Both the position numbers and the translations under genes were made by a program. 64,000 bases of DNA, taken from positions 1-64,000 of the forward strand of contig CADAFP010000012.1 of the NCBI GenBank assembly GCA_902787185.1. Reading direction: 5' to 3'. The notes under the pieces were generated by a model, which saw only the letters and a program-made list of their open reading frames with translations, made no database searches and had not been told where the DNA came from. Source of the stretch: an uncultured Bacteroidales bacterium (GTDB taxonomy: Bacteria; Bacteroidota; Bacteroidia; Bacteroidales; Muribaculaceae). Shown here in pieces: positions 22,640 through 33,866 of the stretch; positions within the stretch are counted from its first letter, which is position 1, and each line of letters begins with the position of its first letter.

Positions 22640-25600
22640 GTTTCAATCCACGCACCCGCGAGGGGTGCGACATCTGTTAACCGAGCAAACGATATGGCAT
22701 TCAAGTTTCAATCCACGCACCCGCGAGGGGTGCGACTGCTTTTCAGTGCCCGTGTTCTCTTCCATGCACAAGTTTCAATCCACGCACCCGCGAGGGGTGC
22801 GACCAAGGGCGTGATCCACGCGATGTGGAACCTCAGGTTTCAATCCACGCACCCGCGAGGGGTGCGACCTCCATGGGCTGCAAGGTCAGGCTGTGTTATG
22901 GCTCAGTTTCAATCCACGCACCCGCGAGGGGTGCGACCGAGACCCTCTGCCCTCATTGCAAGAGGAAGCAGTTTCAATCCACGCACCCGCGAGGGGTGCG
23001 ACGAGGAACTTGCAGCAAAGTACAACCTTGATATCGTTTCAATCCACGCACCCGCGAGGGGTGCGACTGGATTATCGTTATGCTGCTATTGATACACCTA
23101 CAGTTTCAATCCACGCACCCGCGAGGGGTGCGACTGTTCACGTTTTTCAAGGCAATCCATTAGTTCGTTTCAATCCACGCACCCGCGAGGGGTGCGACTG
23201 ACGTGAGGCGCATTCGAGACGCGGAGAGCAAGAGGTTTCAATCCACGCACCCGCGAGGGGTGCGACTTGATAACTTTTTTCAACAACACAATGAATGAGG
23301 CGTTTCAATCCACGCACCCGCGAGGGGTGCGACATCGTGTGGTACGGTGCTTACCGATTCGAGGGCACGTTTCAATCCACGCACCCGCGAGGGGTGCGAC
23401 TTAATCGCATCTTTGCGGTTACTGATACTGATTTTGTTTCAATCCACGCACCCGCGAGGGGTGCGACTGGCTTGCCTCGCTACTATAAACGTAAACTTGA
23501 TGTTTCAATCCACGCACCCGCGAGGGGTGCGACTGAGGAGGTGAAAGAGAAGCCTCCCAACGGGATTAGTTTCAATCCACGCACCCGCGAGGGGTGCGAC
23601 AAGATGACATTTACAGGACAATCGAACGTGGCCTTGTTTCAATCCACGCACCCGCGAGGGGTGCGACCTCAGTGATAATAAATGGAAAGATGCGACACTA
23701 GAGTTTCAATCCACGCACCCGCGAGGGGTGCGACTTATAACGAGTTCTATAGAGACCAAAACCTTGAGTTTCAATCCACGCACCCGCGAGGGGTGCGACA
23801 TGATTTATAATTCTAGAGACAATGACAAATCTGTTTCAATCCACGCACCCGCGAGGGGTGCGACGCATTATTGGTTCGTACCTAACCGCCTCATTTGGTT
23901 TCAATCCACGCACCCGCGAGGGGTGCGACGAGTTACCCCTTTCCGTAATGCATCAACACAATGTTTCAATCCACGCACCCGCGAGGGGTGCGACTGAGCA
24001 ATGCGGTGTCCGTCGATGCCTGTACCGGGTTTCAATCCACGCACCCGCGAGGGGTGCGACCCTCCTAACTGATTGAGTGCAGACAGTAGCGGGCTGTTTC
24101 AATCCACGCACCCGCGAGGGGTGCGACCTTTTTGTCCTTAGTGGTATAGTTTATCATTTCACGTTTCAATCCACGCACCCGCGAGGGGTGCGACTCATGA
24201 ACGAAAGATTAGCAATGATTAGGCAGATGTTTCAATCCACGCACCCGCGAGGGGTGCGACGGCCTATCACCGATTTCATCATCAACCAAGCCTAGTTTCA
24301 ATCCACGCACCCGCGAGGGGTGCGACGAACAAAAGCGGAAAGGAGGTGACCATGGAAGCGTTTCAATCCACGCACCCGCGAGGGGTGCGACTGAGATCTC
24401 CATGGCTGAAGGAAATGCCTATAAGGTGTTTCAATCCACGCACCCGCGAGGGGTGCGACGCGGCACCGTCGCCATCTTTGCCGACAACTACCAGTTTCAA
24501 TCCACGCACCCGCGAGGGGTGCGACGCAACAAGTTTGACAATCCCGAGACGATGGAAGGTTTCAATCCACGCACCCGCGAGGGGTGCGACATGGGCTTGC
24601 TTTTTTGGCGACAGCTGCAAGCAAGGTTTCAATCCACGCACCCGCGAGGGGTGCGACTAGCGTGCTCGACAACTTCAACGGCACAAAGGAAGAGGTTTCA
24701 ATCCACGCACCCGCGAGGGGTGCGACGCGGCGAGGCATCCCCACAGTCCAGCGAACAGGTTGTTTCAATCCACGCACCCGCGAGGGGTGCGACTTGGCAT
24801 GGGTCGGGGAAGTGACGGCACCACCTGTTTCAATCCACGCACCCGCGAGGGGTGCGACCATCGGGTTGGGCTCAATCCTCAACCACGAGCAGTTTCAATC
24901 CACGCACCCGCGAGGGGTGCGACAAGACCACATGCCGTGGTGGTAAGTATTATTCCGGTTTCAATCCACGCACCCGCGAGGGGTGCGACATTACCCACTT
25001 GCCTGTTGCGGGGTCAATGGAGGGTTTCAATCCACGCACCCGCGAGGGGTGCGACTGGCTGATGGACGTCGCGGCCTTGAGTGTGGTGATGTTTCAATCC
25101 ACGCACCCGCGAGGGGTGCGACCCGTGTAGCCGATAGCGCAGCTTGGTTAGTTTAGTTTCAATCCACGCACCCGCGAGGGGTGCGACCTTCTTGCGCTCC
25201 TTGACAGGGAGGTCAAGGAAGTTTCAATCCACGCACCCGCGAGGGGTGCGACGATTAAGTCAAACCCTTAAAGAATATTGAAAACATGTTTCAATCCACG
25301 CACCCGCGAGGGGTGCGACATCATCATGGACAAGAAATTATCCGTCAACATCGTTTCAATCCACGCACCCGCGAGGGGTGCGACTTGACCCAGAAACAAT
25401 CGGCCAGTTCACTGGCTTGTTTCAATCCACGCACCCGCGAGGGGTGCGACTTGCACCATGACACCCAAATGGCCCAAATCGAGGTTTCAATCCACGCACC
25501 CGCGAGGGGTGCGACTCCAGGATGCTCGACTTGTTGCTGGTGAAGTAGATGTTTCAATCCACGCACCCGCGAGGGGTGCGACACCCGTTTCCATGTTCTC

Positions 25601-28428
25601 GATGATAAGTTCAGTGTTTCAATCCACGCACCCGCGAGGGGTGCGACAAGCTAATCGTTTCATCTGCTCCGTTGGCGAGTTGTTTCAATCCACGCACCCG
25701 CGAGGGGTGCGACCGACAACCTTATACATAACACCATCACCATTCTGTTTCAATCCACGCACCCGCGAGGGGTGCGACCGGACGGCGGTTAATGTTAGCA
25801 CGTTCAGCGGCAGTTTCAATCCACGCACCCGCGAGGGGTGCGACCGATGATGTCAACTATCTCTGCGCTCATAGGTTGTTTCAATCCACGCACCCGCGAG
25901 GGGTGCGACGGGGCTGCAAAATCCACAAATATGTTTGTTTCTCGTTTCAATCCACGCACCCGCGAGGGGTGCGACACAGTATCGCCTTGAAGGGCCCGAC
26001 CAACAACGGGTTTCAATCCACGCACCCGCGAGGGGTGCGACAGTACAGGACAATGATGATGACCAAGCTTTTGAGTTTCAATCCACGCACCCGCGAGGGG
26101 TGCGACACTCAACAAGGCACTACCGCACTGGACGGTCAACGTTTCAATCCACGCACCCGCGAGGGGTGCGACCCAAATTTTTTCGCAACTTTTTTTCAAA
26201 AAAATGTTTCAATCCACGCACCCGCGAGGGGTGCGACACGCTCGCGTTGTATTTGTGGCGCTCCTTCATCGAGGTTTCAATCCACGCACCCGCGAGGGGT
26301 GCGACCATTGACACTAAAGTAGTGGTTAGTTGTACAGGTTTCAATCCACGCACCCGCGAGGGGTGCGACACGTCGCCGTCCTCGGTCTCTACCACGCCCT
26401 CATAGTTTCAATCCACGCACCCGCGAGGGGTGCGACACAATGGCGGCGGTGGAGGCGGTGGAGGTTGATCCGTTTCAATCCACGCACCCGCGAGGGGTGC
26501 GACACGTCGAGTTTGTCCGCGTTCATCTGATCCCAGACGTTTCAATCCACGCACCCGCGAGGGGTGCGACCCTCCACACCATTGACATCAATCGTGGCCA
26601 CCTCCATGTTTCAATCCACGCACCCGCGAGGGGTGCGACCGTCCTGGACTGGATGAGGTGCAGCGTTTGAGATGTTTCAATCCACGCACCCGCGAGGGGT
26701 GCGACGCTTTGGTGCAAAGGTACCACGGCAGCCAATGAGGCGTTTCAATCCACGCACCCGCGAGGGGTGCGACAGAGGAGTTTGAACAGCTGAAGCAAGA
26801 ATTGTTGTTTCAATCCACGCACCCGCGAGGGGTGCGACATCAACAACCAGTCCAGCCACAGTGAGATTAAGGTTTCAATCCACGCACCCGCGAGGGGTGC
26901 GACTTCGCCAAGTCGCGCAGTCCGCTATCCTTCAAGGTTTCAATCCACGCACCCGCGAGGGGTGCGACCAATGGCGACAACAACGCTCCACCACGGGCAC
27001 TGTGTTTCAATCCACGCACCCGCGAGGGGTGCGACATGCCGTTGATCCAATAGTAGTTACTGTATCAGGTTTCAATCCACGCACCCGCGAGGGGTGCGAC
27101 CATGTTACCACATTTCTCAAGATAAACCATAGACGGTTTCAATCCACGCACCCGCGAGGGGTGCGACCCAGACCAGGAACAATTATCTGTCATGGCTCGG
27201 GTTTCAATCCACGCACCCGCGAGGGGTGCGACCAAAAACTCATGCGTAAGATGAAACGTGAGGGCAGTTTCAATCCACGCACCCGCGAGGGGTGCGACTT
27301 ATTAAAAAGCTAGGTTTACCTGATACATATTGAGTTTCAATCCACGCACCCGCGAGGGGTGCGACGCAAGGAGTTTAGGAATTAAAAGGATAACATTTAA
27401 GTTTCAATCCACGCACCCGCGAGGGGTGCGACCCTGTGGAGGGCGGCGAGCTTGAGGACGTGTATGTGTTTCAATCCACGCACCCGCGAGGGGTGCGACA
27501 TATGGTTTATAAAACTGACGACAATGGAAACGAGTTTCAATCCACGCACCCGCGAGGGGTGCGACCGTGACCTGTTGCTGCAATTTTCGTACTTAGGTGT
27601 TTCAATCCACGCACCCGCGAGGGGTGCGACAATGCCCAGTTACGTAACATTGACGCTGATACGGTTTCAATCCACGCACCCGCGAGGGGTGCGACATTTC
27701 AACCCGTTGACCCTCACAATCACCCTGATTATGTTTCAATCCACGCACCCGCGAGGGGTGCGACGACTTGCCCATATCTGCGAACATACCTGCGACTGTT
27801 TCAATCCACGCACCCGCGAGGGGTGCGACAAAATTTCACAAACAAAAACAAAAAATGAGTAAAGTTTCAATCCACGCACCCGCGAGGGGTGCGACAACTC
27901 CCGCAGAGTTGTCTATCACGGCATTTCTTGAGTTTCAATCCACGCACCCGCGAGGGGTGCGACGCATTGCTTTTTCGTAAATGGCATCAATCTCGTTGTT
28001 TCAATCCACGCACCCGCGAGGGGTGCGACACGTTGATGGACGCATTCACTTGGTGTCTCTATGGTTTCAATCCACGCACCCGCGAGGGGTGCGACAAAGG
28101 AACGCTCTATGGCAAAACTGGAGGCTTTAAGTTTCAATCCACGCACCCGCGAGGGGTGCGACTTCTTTCTTATTCTTGATTTGTGAGGCCTCAAGAGTTT
28201 CAATCCACGCACCCGCGAGGGGTGCGACTTTTACTTCGTGTCTGCCGTGGCAGCAGCGCGGTGTTTCAATCCACGCACCCGCGAGGGGTGCGACACGTCC
28301 AGAGCGCAGCACGTCAAGCACTCTACAAGTTTCAATCCACGCACCCGCGAGGGGTGCGACACACAGCAGCGCATTACCGGCAATGTGGTCCTCGGGGTTT
28401 CAATCCACGCACCCGCGAGGGGTGCGAC
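22640..28428 (-). CRISPR. Type I-C CRISPR array: 88 repeats, 87 spacers
   Basis: I count 88 copies of a 32-bp repeat. On the plus strand it begins GTTTCAATCCACGC and ends GAGGGGTGCGAC; as transcribed (minus) it begins GTCGCACC and ends GTGGATTGAAAC, the standard I-C form with an internal CGCACCC/GGGTGCG hairpin. First repeat starts 22640, last 28397. Spacers are 32-37 bp, mostly 33-35. Every copy I read looks identical, including the trailer-end one. Cas5c is expected to cut each repeat, leaving an 11-nt 5' handle. The leader and cas2 are at the right end, so new spacers enter near 28.4 kb and the oldest are near 22.7 kb. Confidence 0.98.
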
Positions 28429-28596
28429 TGTATATTAAGAAGATTGCTGATTTTCAAACAGTTCTAAGCAATCTTTTGCGAAATTAGTCAAAAAAAGCCA
28501 AACACAAACAAAAATTCACAAAAAAAACGATCTATGTCCCTATAACTCAATAGCTGCGAAACTTACTATTTTTTGGCTATCACTATAGGTTCGCAG
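28429..28596 (-). promoter_or_regulatory. Leader of the I-C array
   Basis: AT-rich 168 bp between cas2 and the first repeat. A minus-strand promoter-like pair TTTG (28505-28508) and TAATTTC (28480-28486) would start transcripts about 45 bases before the array. Next to the cas2 stop, CTGCGAA (28554-28560) and TTCGCAG (28590-28596) form an inverted repeat; a GCGAACC-type inverted repeat after cas2 is common in I-C leaders as I recall. AGATTGCT/AGCAATCT (28441-28474) forms another arm near the first repeat. Confidence 0.7.
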
Positions 28597-28887
28597 TTAT
28601 ATAATCAATTCACCTTGTATATTAACGCCTTTTTTAACTCCTAATGTCTCTACCTTGGTTTCATAATTTTTCCCTAGACGATAGAATCTGATACTATCTA
28701 TATCTTCTGAAATGATGCCTTTTAAGTTCATTTTTAGTTGAGTGAACTGGGTGAGATCCACGACACATTCAAACACTGAGTTTTGAACCCTTTGGCCATA
28801 ATTCATACATTCCTTCGCTACATGTCTCAACCGACGTTGCCCCTCTGGGCTCGTAGTATCCACATCGTATGTTACTAAAATAAGCAT
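28597..28887 (-). CDS. cas2: CRISPR-associated endonuclease Cas2
   Basis: 96 residues, ferredoxin-like fold. MLILVTYDVDTTSPEGQRRL carries the conserved Asp8, and RVQNSVFECVVDLTQF is the usual second strand-helix. Cas2 dimers bridge Cas1 dimers in the spacer-integration complex. It ends the cas operon, 4 bases after cas1. Confidence 0.96.
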   Translation of the reverse strand: MLILVTYDVDTTSPEGQRRLRHVAKECMNYGQRVQNSVFECVVDLTQFTQLKMNLKGIISEDIDSIRFYRLGKNYETKVETLGVKKGVNIQGELII

Positions 28888-28891
28888 CGTA

Positions 28892-29926
28892 TTACTGTAC
28901 TAAAAAAACAGGGTAATTATCTAAATCTCCACGCAGAAAACGAGCCATTAGCATCGCTTGAATATACGGTAACAATCCAATTGGAACGCTTTCTTTGATA
29001 AATGGATGCATCATCGTGTCTTTTTTTCTTTTTTGCCATGACGCAAGCACCGTTTTCTTGCAGCCATCATTCATGATAATGTTTTCTGCTCCATTTTCAA
29101 CAAAATCTTCAGCTTCTACTTGTTTGCGGTTAATGAGAGACAAGACAAATCTATCGGCCATGTATGCTCTCAATTCTTCCATCATGTCAAGTGCCAATCC
29201 TGCACGGCCAGGTCTATCTGTATGAAGGAAGCCAACATAGGGATCCAGCCCCACAGTTTCGAGTGCAGATTGCATTTCATGAGCTAATAATGTGTAGACA
29301 AATGAAAGCAAACAATTCGTACGGTCTCTCGGCGGTCTCCGGTTTCTACCAATAAATGTGAAAGCAGGTTTTTGCGCGACAATCATGTCATCAAATATTG
29401 AGAAATAATTTACGGCGGCATCACCCTCAACGCCACGCAACTCATTCGCAGATTCGGTATTCATTGCCTGGCGCATATTCACTTTCAGGATATTTGAGAT
29501 GCTTTCAACCCGTGAGAGTTCTTCAGTAGATGAAACATGGTCTCTCTTAAATCGTTCAACTATTTTGCGCGAGTTGTGTATTTTCCCTCTAATCATAATT
29601 TTGCTGATTAGTAGTGCTTTATCCTTATCATCCGCCAACCGATATTGCTTACGCCGCAATAAAACATTGCCATTGGTTCCACCAGTCACCCGTGCCAAAA
29701 AACGTCCGCTCGAAGTTAAGAAGCAAAGGCCTATATTGTGCTCAGCGCACATAGCCATCAAGTACTTGGATGCCCCCAAGTTATTAAAGCACACAATACT
29801 CTCAAGGTTAAGAGCAGGAAGCCTCATCACTTCACGATTCTCAATTTTTGCGACAACGTTATCGCCATCCTTTGACAAAAAGACATCAGGATTTGTCACG
29901 TACAGGGTATTCAGTAATTTCCTCAT
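28892..29926 (-). CDS. cas1: CRISPR-associated endonuclease Cas1 (type I-C)
   Basis: 344 residues from ATG 29926, chosen because it overlaps the cas4 stop as ATGA and begins MRKLLNTLYVTNPDVFLSKD, the normal Cas1c start; the frame is open 22 codons further upstream into cas4. Predicted metal ligands E167 (RGVEGDA), H235 (GFLHTDRPGR) and E250/E251 (LDMMEEL) are intact. It integrates spacers with Cas2 and Cas4. Confidence 0.96.
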   Translation of the reverse strand: MRKLLNTLYVTNPDVFLSKDGDNVVAKIENREVMRLPALNLESIVCFNNLGASKYLMAMCAEHNIGLCFLTSSGRFLARVTGGTNGNVLLRRKQYRLADDKDKALLISKIMIRGKIHNSRKIVERFKRDHVSSTEELSRVESISNILKVNMRQAMNTESANELRGVEGDAAVNYFSIFDDMIVAQKPAFTFIGRNRRPPRDRTNCLLSFVYTLLAHEMQSALETVGLDPYVGFLHTDRPGRAGLALDMMEELRAYMADRFVLSLINRKQVEAEDFVENGAENIIMNDGCKKTVLASWQKRKKDTMMHPFIKESVPIGLLPYIQAMLMARFLRGDLDNYPVFLVQ

Positions 29927-30594
29927 TCTACATCCATTTGTTTTAAATAGTGATTTACGCTCATTGCTCTTTTCATTGAGTTCACGAAACACTTATCTTT
30001 CAATGAGCATGAACGACAATAGCTGTGATACTCTGCTTGTGGAGTAATTCCTGCATCAAACAGTTCATGCATTACAGCCGAGTAGTACCTTACTTGTTCA
30101 CGCAATTTATTCGAGAAGGTTACTGGGATGCGCCTTCTAATAGATTCATAGAAAAAGGCTCCTTCTTGAATACTAATTGTGTACATTTCTTCAAGACACA
30201 AAGCCTGAGCACACAGTTGAACCTCATCAACTTCGTCATGCTTGGGCTTGCCGTGTTTGTACTCAATTGGATAAACAGTCCATCTACCAGGATACTTAGG
30301 AACCTCAATAGTGTTTTCTTCATTCTCGGCAGCAGTGAGTTCAAGTAAATCAGCAATCCCGCTGAAACCAAGCTCATGAGAAACGAGCGCAACAGAACGC
30401 AGGTGTACCACGTTCTTGTTGCGCTCTATAGCACGAGAATTATCTACCTTGCGATGAAGCCAACGTCCCTCGACAGTCAAGTGGTTTTCTTCCCATTGCT
30501 GTTCAATGTGAATCAGTCCCCACTGCCGTGGACAAAAAGCGAAATGTTGAATTCCTGACAACATCAGCAGGTCGTCATCCTCATAATATGCCAT
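29923..30594 (-). CDS. cas4: CRISPR-associated exonuclease Cas4
   Basis: 223 residues. C21 (FAFCPRQW) with C193, C196 and C202 (CRSCSLKDKC) form the iron-sulphur cluster site; D82 (GIADLLEL), E111 and K113 (PIEYKHGKP) and Q126 form the RecB-like nuclease site. Cas4 trims prespacers and helps select PAM-bearing ends. It sits between cas7 and cas1 as in standard I-C loci and overlaps cas1 by 4 bp. Confidence 0.96.
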   Translation of the reverse strand: MAYYEDDDLLMLSGIQHFAFCPRQWGLIHIEQQWEENHLTVEGRWLHRKVDNSRAIERNKNVVHLRSVALVSHELGFSGIADLLELTAAENEENTIEVPKYPGRWTVYPIEYKHGKPKHDEVDEVQLCAQALCLEEMYTISIQEGAFFYESIRRRIPVTFSNKLREQVRYYSAVMHELFDAGITPQAEYHSYCRSCSLKDKCFVNSMKRAMSVNHYLKQMDVE

Positions 30595-30605
30595 GCCCTC
30601 GCTTG

Positions 30606-31454
30606 TTAGATAAGTTCCTCAACCTTTACGCCAGTAGGCAGATGCTCTTTGTCGATGGTCACGGCGTAGTCTACAAATGAGCGGGCTGGCTTAGACTTGT
30701 CCTTTAACTCTATCTTGACAAGGTCAAAGAGTTTGTTGGCAGGGGCGTTGCCCAATACCGAGTCATGCTTGAAGGCAATCAAGCGCTGGGCACTCATCAT
30801 GCCACGTGCTGCTGAACGGTCAACATCAAACATGTTCTTCAATGCGTCAAAGAAAAGGTCAAGGTCTTCCTCACTGAAACCCGTCTGCTGCGCTAAGTTG
30901 GCAGAAATAAAGCCGTGGCAAACATAGAGACCATAAGGAACAGTTGCCTTACGGCCCATGGTGCGTTCTTTCTCAAGATCGGCCTCCTTCGTAACGGCCA
31001 TACGTGTAATCGAGTGTTCAAGAGTTGCAACAGGGTCAATAGAACGTGCAAAGGTCATCTGGATTGGGCCTCTCACTTGATCTTGTTTACCACTAGTGGC
31101 AATCACTGCGCCAAATGTGCGAATATCATAAAAATTACGACACATGACTTTTTTTGCAACTGCCCTTCGTTCATCTTGCGGAGCTTGTGTTATTTCGGAT
31201 AAATCATAAGTCTGATTAACAATACTATCAAGCACGGCTTTCTCCTTGATGAAGATGTCATAGCCAGGAGCAAGTTGCTTGGCAACCTGCACATAGTTGC
31301 GAACTTTGCGCTTGAGGCAAACGTCGGTCACAAGACCCATACCAGTTTCGGCATCCACTCGGGGCAGGTTTCCTGCATCGGGGTCACCATTGGGATTACC
31401 ATCCTGCACATCAAAAATGTACACAAAATCGATTCTGTTCTTTAATTCTAACAT
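30606..31454 (-). CDS. cas7c: Cascade backbone protein Cas7c (Csd2)
   Basis: 282 residues. N-terminal NRIDFVYIFDVQDGNPNGDP is the typical Csd2 opening, and the glycine-rich and RAMP-type segments (GPIQMTFARSIDP, ARGMMSAQRLIAF) follow. Several copies coat the crRNA spacer. Located 11 bases before cas4 and 12 bases after cas8c. Confidence 0.96.
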   Translation of the reverse strand: MLELKNRIDFVYIFDVQDGNPNGDPDAGNLPRVDAETGMGLVTDVCLKRKVRNYVQVAKQLAPGYDIFIKEKAVLDSIVNQTYDLSEITQAPQDERRAVAKKVMCRNFYDIRTFGAVIATSGKQDQVRGPIQMTFARSIDPVATLEHSITRMAVTKEADLEKERTMGRKATVPYGLYVCHGFISANLAQQTGFSEEDLDLFFDALKNMFDVDRSAARGMMSAQRLIAFKHDSVLGNAPANKLFDLVKIELKDKSKPARSFVDYAVTIDKEHLPTGVKVEELI

Positions 31455-31466
31455 AGTTGTAAAGTA

Positions 31467-33167
31467 TTATTGGTTATTGTTGTTTTCTTCTTTCTCATTC
31501 TTGGTGAAAAACGCCTGACGCTGGTGATAGAAACCGACGAAAAAGCGGCCCTGATCTTGAAGGTCGAGATGGGCAGGGAAACCATCAGCGTCAATCTTGT
31601 CGATAATCTCCTGCTTGAGTTGATCAAAAAAGACATTTCTTCCCTCATTCAGTTTCTCGGAATGATGAGACGAGAGATTAAGAATTGTGGCAAACACGGC
31701 AGAGGGCGTCGCACTTGCTGAATTCATGTACCGTTCACGAATGGTGTGCTGATTGTTTGCGTCCTCTTGAATCTTGTCAAGCACAGCAAACAAGCGGCCA
31801 CACAGATAACCTGGATTGGTGTTGTTCTTGTCTAACATAACTTTTATATTTTGTTCATTAATATTGTTGAGTCTATTTAAATATGCCTTGATAATCGCAG
31901 CACGGGTCGTATAGATGCTTTGTTCCGCCCTAATGCGTCTGATGCATTCGGCAAACAAAGTATAAGGATAAGGAATACCTTGAAAAATGCTCTTGACTAA
32001 TGCATCGGGCAAATTGGGAGTCGCATCAGAAGCCTTGCCACCTAAAGTGACAGCGCCCAAGATAGAGCGTAATGCCATGTATGGTTTGTTTGCTCCCGTA
32101 ATCTCCATATCTTCAAAATGGCGATTGATGCGCTCGGCAAATTCCTTCAATGGGATTTCTGCCCAATAAACAACGGCGATTCGCGCGGCATTAGGTGCCA
32201 ACCCCAGGATATAGAACTTGTCATCAAGTGAGGTATTCAACTCTCCTGAGTAAATGGCTTTGAACACTTTTCTCACCTGCTCAATTTTGGCATTAGGGTC
32301 ATCGTCTTCAGCATCAGAGAAACCAAAAATATCAAAGATGCTCTCCTCAGTTTTTCTTCCAGCCTCATCATCGTTGGATGCCCAGAAAACAAAGGTACGA
32401 CTGCCAATTTGAAACTTATTTCGCGAGTTTCTGTCTAGCATATGATTCAGGGCCGTTGAGTAGGCAAATTCCGCTTCTTCACTCACAGGGGCGTTTATGC
32501 CTTGTGAATGACCATAAGAGTCATAGCCCTTCCCGTCCTTAAACGAGACAAGTGAAGTAAACTTATTTCCCTGAAGAGGAATTTTTGAATGCAATCTAGC
32601 GGTAGCACCTTTGACGCCAGTCACCAGACACACATGAGCTTCGCCATTTCCAATTTGATGACTTGAGTAACGGATAACATCGTCATCAGCTGCAGCAATA
32701 GTTGTATTCCCTTGCAACAAGAAAGAGATATTCTTTTTAGAACCCACCATTTCTTGCCACAGAGCGTCACGTTCAACAACTTTCTGTATATTAGGATATC
32801 TATTATAAAAAGCACGGATAGCTTCAACGGTCAGATTGCCAGGAAGATGTCCTTTCAATTCTTCCACCCGCTGCACAAACGCATCTTTACAGTGTCTTGC
32901 TTTATCCATATTGGTCGCTGAATACCCTATCACATAATCACAGTTGTCCCAAAGGAAATTCGCTACAAACTTTCTTCCTGAACGTGGTACAGTTTGACTG
33001 ACCAGATAACGTGTTGCTATTTGATTGTCTATCATTCGGCTCTCGAGACGTAAAAAAGTACCATCTTTATCAATAACAATCAAATATCCAATTTCTTTGA
33101 GTTCGGTACCCATTAATGGCAAATCCGAACTCCTGTGATAATAATCATATAGTGCTTTGAGTATCAT
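31467..33167 (-). CDS. cas8c: Cascade large subunit Cas8c (Csd1)
   Basis: 566 residues, normal for Csd1. It begins MILKALYDYYHRSSDLP, with GYLIVIDKDGTFL and VSQTVPRSGRKFVANFLWDN, conserved in the family. Cas8c recognises the PAM and recruits Cas3; in I-C an internal start can also yield a Cas11c small subunit from the C-terminal part. A candidate Met for that was not resolved here. It overlaps cas5c by 4 bp. Confidence 0.95.
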   Translation of the reverse strand: MILKALYDYYHRSSDLPLMGTELKEIGYLIVIDKDGTFLRLESRMIDNQIATRYLVSQTVPRSGRKFVANFLWDNCDYVIGYSATNMDKARHCKDAFVQRVEELKGHLPGNLTVEAIRAFYNRYPNIQKVVERDALWQEMVGSKKNISFLLQGNTTIAAADDDVIRYSSHQIGNGEAHVCLVTGVKGATARLHSKIPLQGNKFTSLVSFKDGKGYDSYGHSQGINAPVSEEAEFAYSTALNHMLDRNSRNKFQIGSRTFVFWASNDDEAGRKTEESIFDIFGFSDAEDDDPNAKIEQVRKVFKAIYSGELNTSLDDKFYILGLAPNAARIAVVYWAEIPLKEFAERINRHFEDMEITGANKPYMALRSILGAVTLGGKASDATPNLPDALVKSIFQGIPYPYTLFAECIRRIRAEQSIYTTRAAIIKAYLNRLNNINEQNIKVMLDKNNTNPGYLCGRLFAVLDKIQEDANNQHTIRERYMNSASATPSAVFATILNLSSHHSEKLNEGRNVFFDQLKQEIIDKIDADGFPAHLDLQDQGRFFVGFYHQRQAFFTKNEKEENNNNQ

Positions 33168-33859
33168 TTCAACACCTCCTCACTGTCTCTTGGTGGAACA
33201 TTAATCACTCCATTTTCCATGATGGCATGATAGAACATGGCATCGGGCTTATTCACATTCCCATCAAAGTCTATATCGTAAAGCATCAAGCCCAAATCAC
33301 GACTGTCGTTGTAGGGTGCGCTCAATTCCTCTTGTTCGGGATTTATAAGGCGGAATGACGCCGAGCACTCCCGGGTGCCGAGATAAGGCTGGTTAAAGCA
33401 TTGCCCTTTACTTGCCCTACGCTCAAACATCGCATTGTACTTGCCAGGGTTCTCATCCTTGCGCAAGAAATCTTTTTCCTCCTTGTCAATCAATGGATTC
33501 TTGCTCTCGGCACGCTTGCTGACAGGGATAAATTCAAGTTTAGCCCAAATGCGGTAGCGCACATCCTGCAACATCAAGGTGTTCTTTTGCTGTCTCTTCT
33601 CCTCAATGAAAACAGGCTTGGATGCGACAGCACCCACCTCGTTGCGACGGATTGATGTCCACTTGATGGGATTGAGCACTTCAATTTTGGTCACCTGCCA
33701 TCTGATGGCTGGTTTCCAAAAGATAGCCTCAAAGATGGCTCGTGCAGCCGATGGCGTGATGACATCATAGCTCACACGCTCCACCTTGAGTTCTGGTCGG
33801 GTAAAGCAGGCGATTGGCCCCCATACCTCCAAGCAAAATTCTTTATCAAAATGTTCCAT
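33164..33859 (-). CDS. cas5c: Cas5c (Cas5d), crRNA-processing endoribonuclease
   Basis: 231 residues. CLEVWGPIACFTRPELKVERVSYDVITPSAARAIFEAIFWKP is the I-C Cas5 N-terminal signature. In type I-C, Cas5 replaces Cas6 as the enzyme that cuts pre-crRNA, and no cas6 is present here, consistent with that. The ATGA overlap with cas8c shows translational coupling. Confidence 0.95.
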   Translation of the reverse strand: MEHFDKEFCLEVWGPIACFTRPELKVERVSYDVITPSAARAIFEAIFWKPAIRWQVTKIEVLNPIKWTSIRRNEVGAVASKPVFIEEKRQQKNTLMLQDVRYRIWAKLEFIPVSKRAESKNPLIDKEEKDFLRKDENPGKYNAMFERRASKGQCFNQPYLGTRECSASFRLINPEQEELSAPYNDSRDLGLMLYDIDFDGNVNKPDAMFYHAIMENGVINVPPRDSEEVLK

Positions 33860-33866
33860 ATCGATA

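Noticed and set aside
22563-28487. Some 25 open frames on both strands across the CRISPR array
   Set aside because: They are translations of the 32-bp repeat (FQSTHPRGVR, VSIHAPARGAT, SHPSRVRGLK) and have no coding value.
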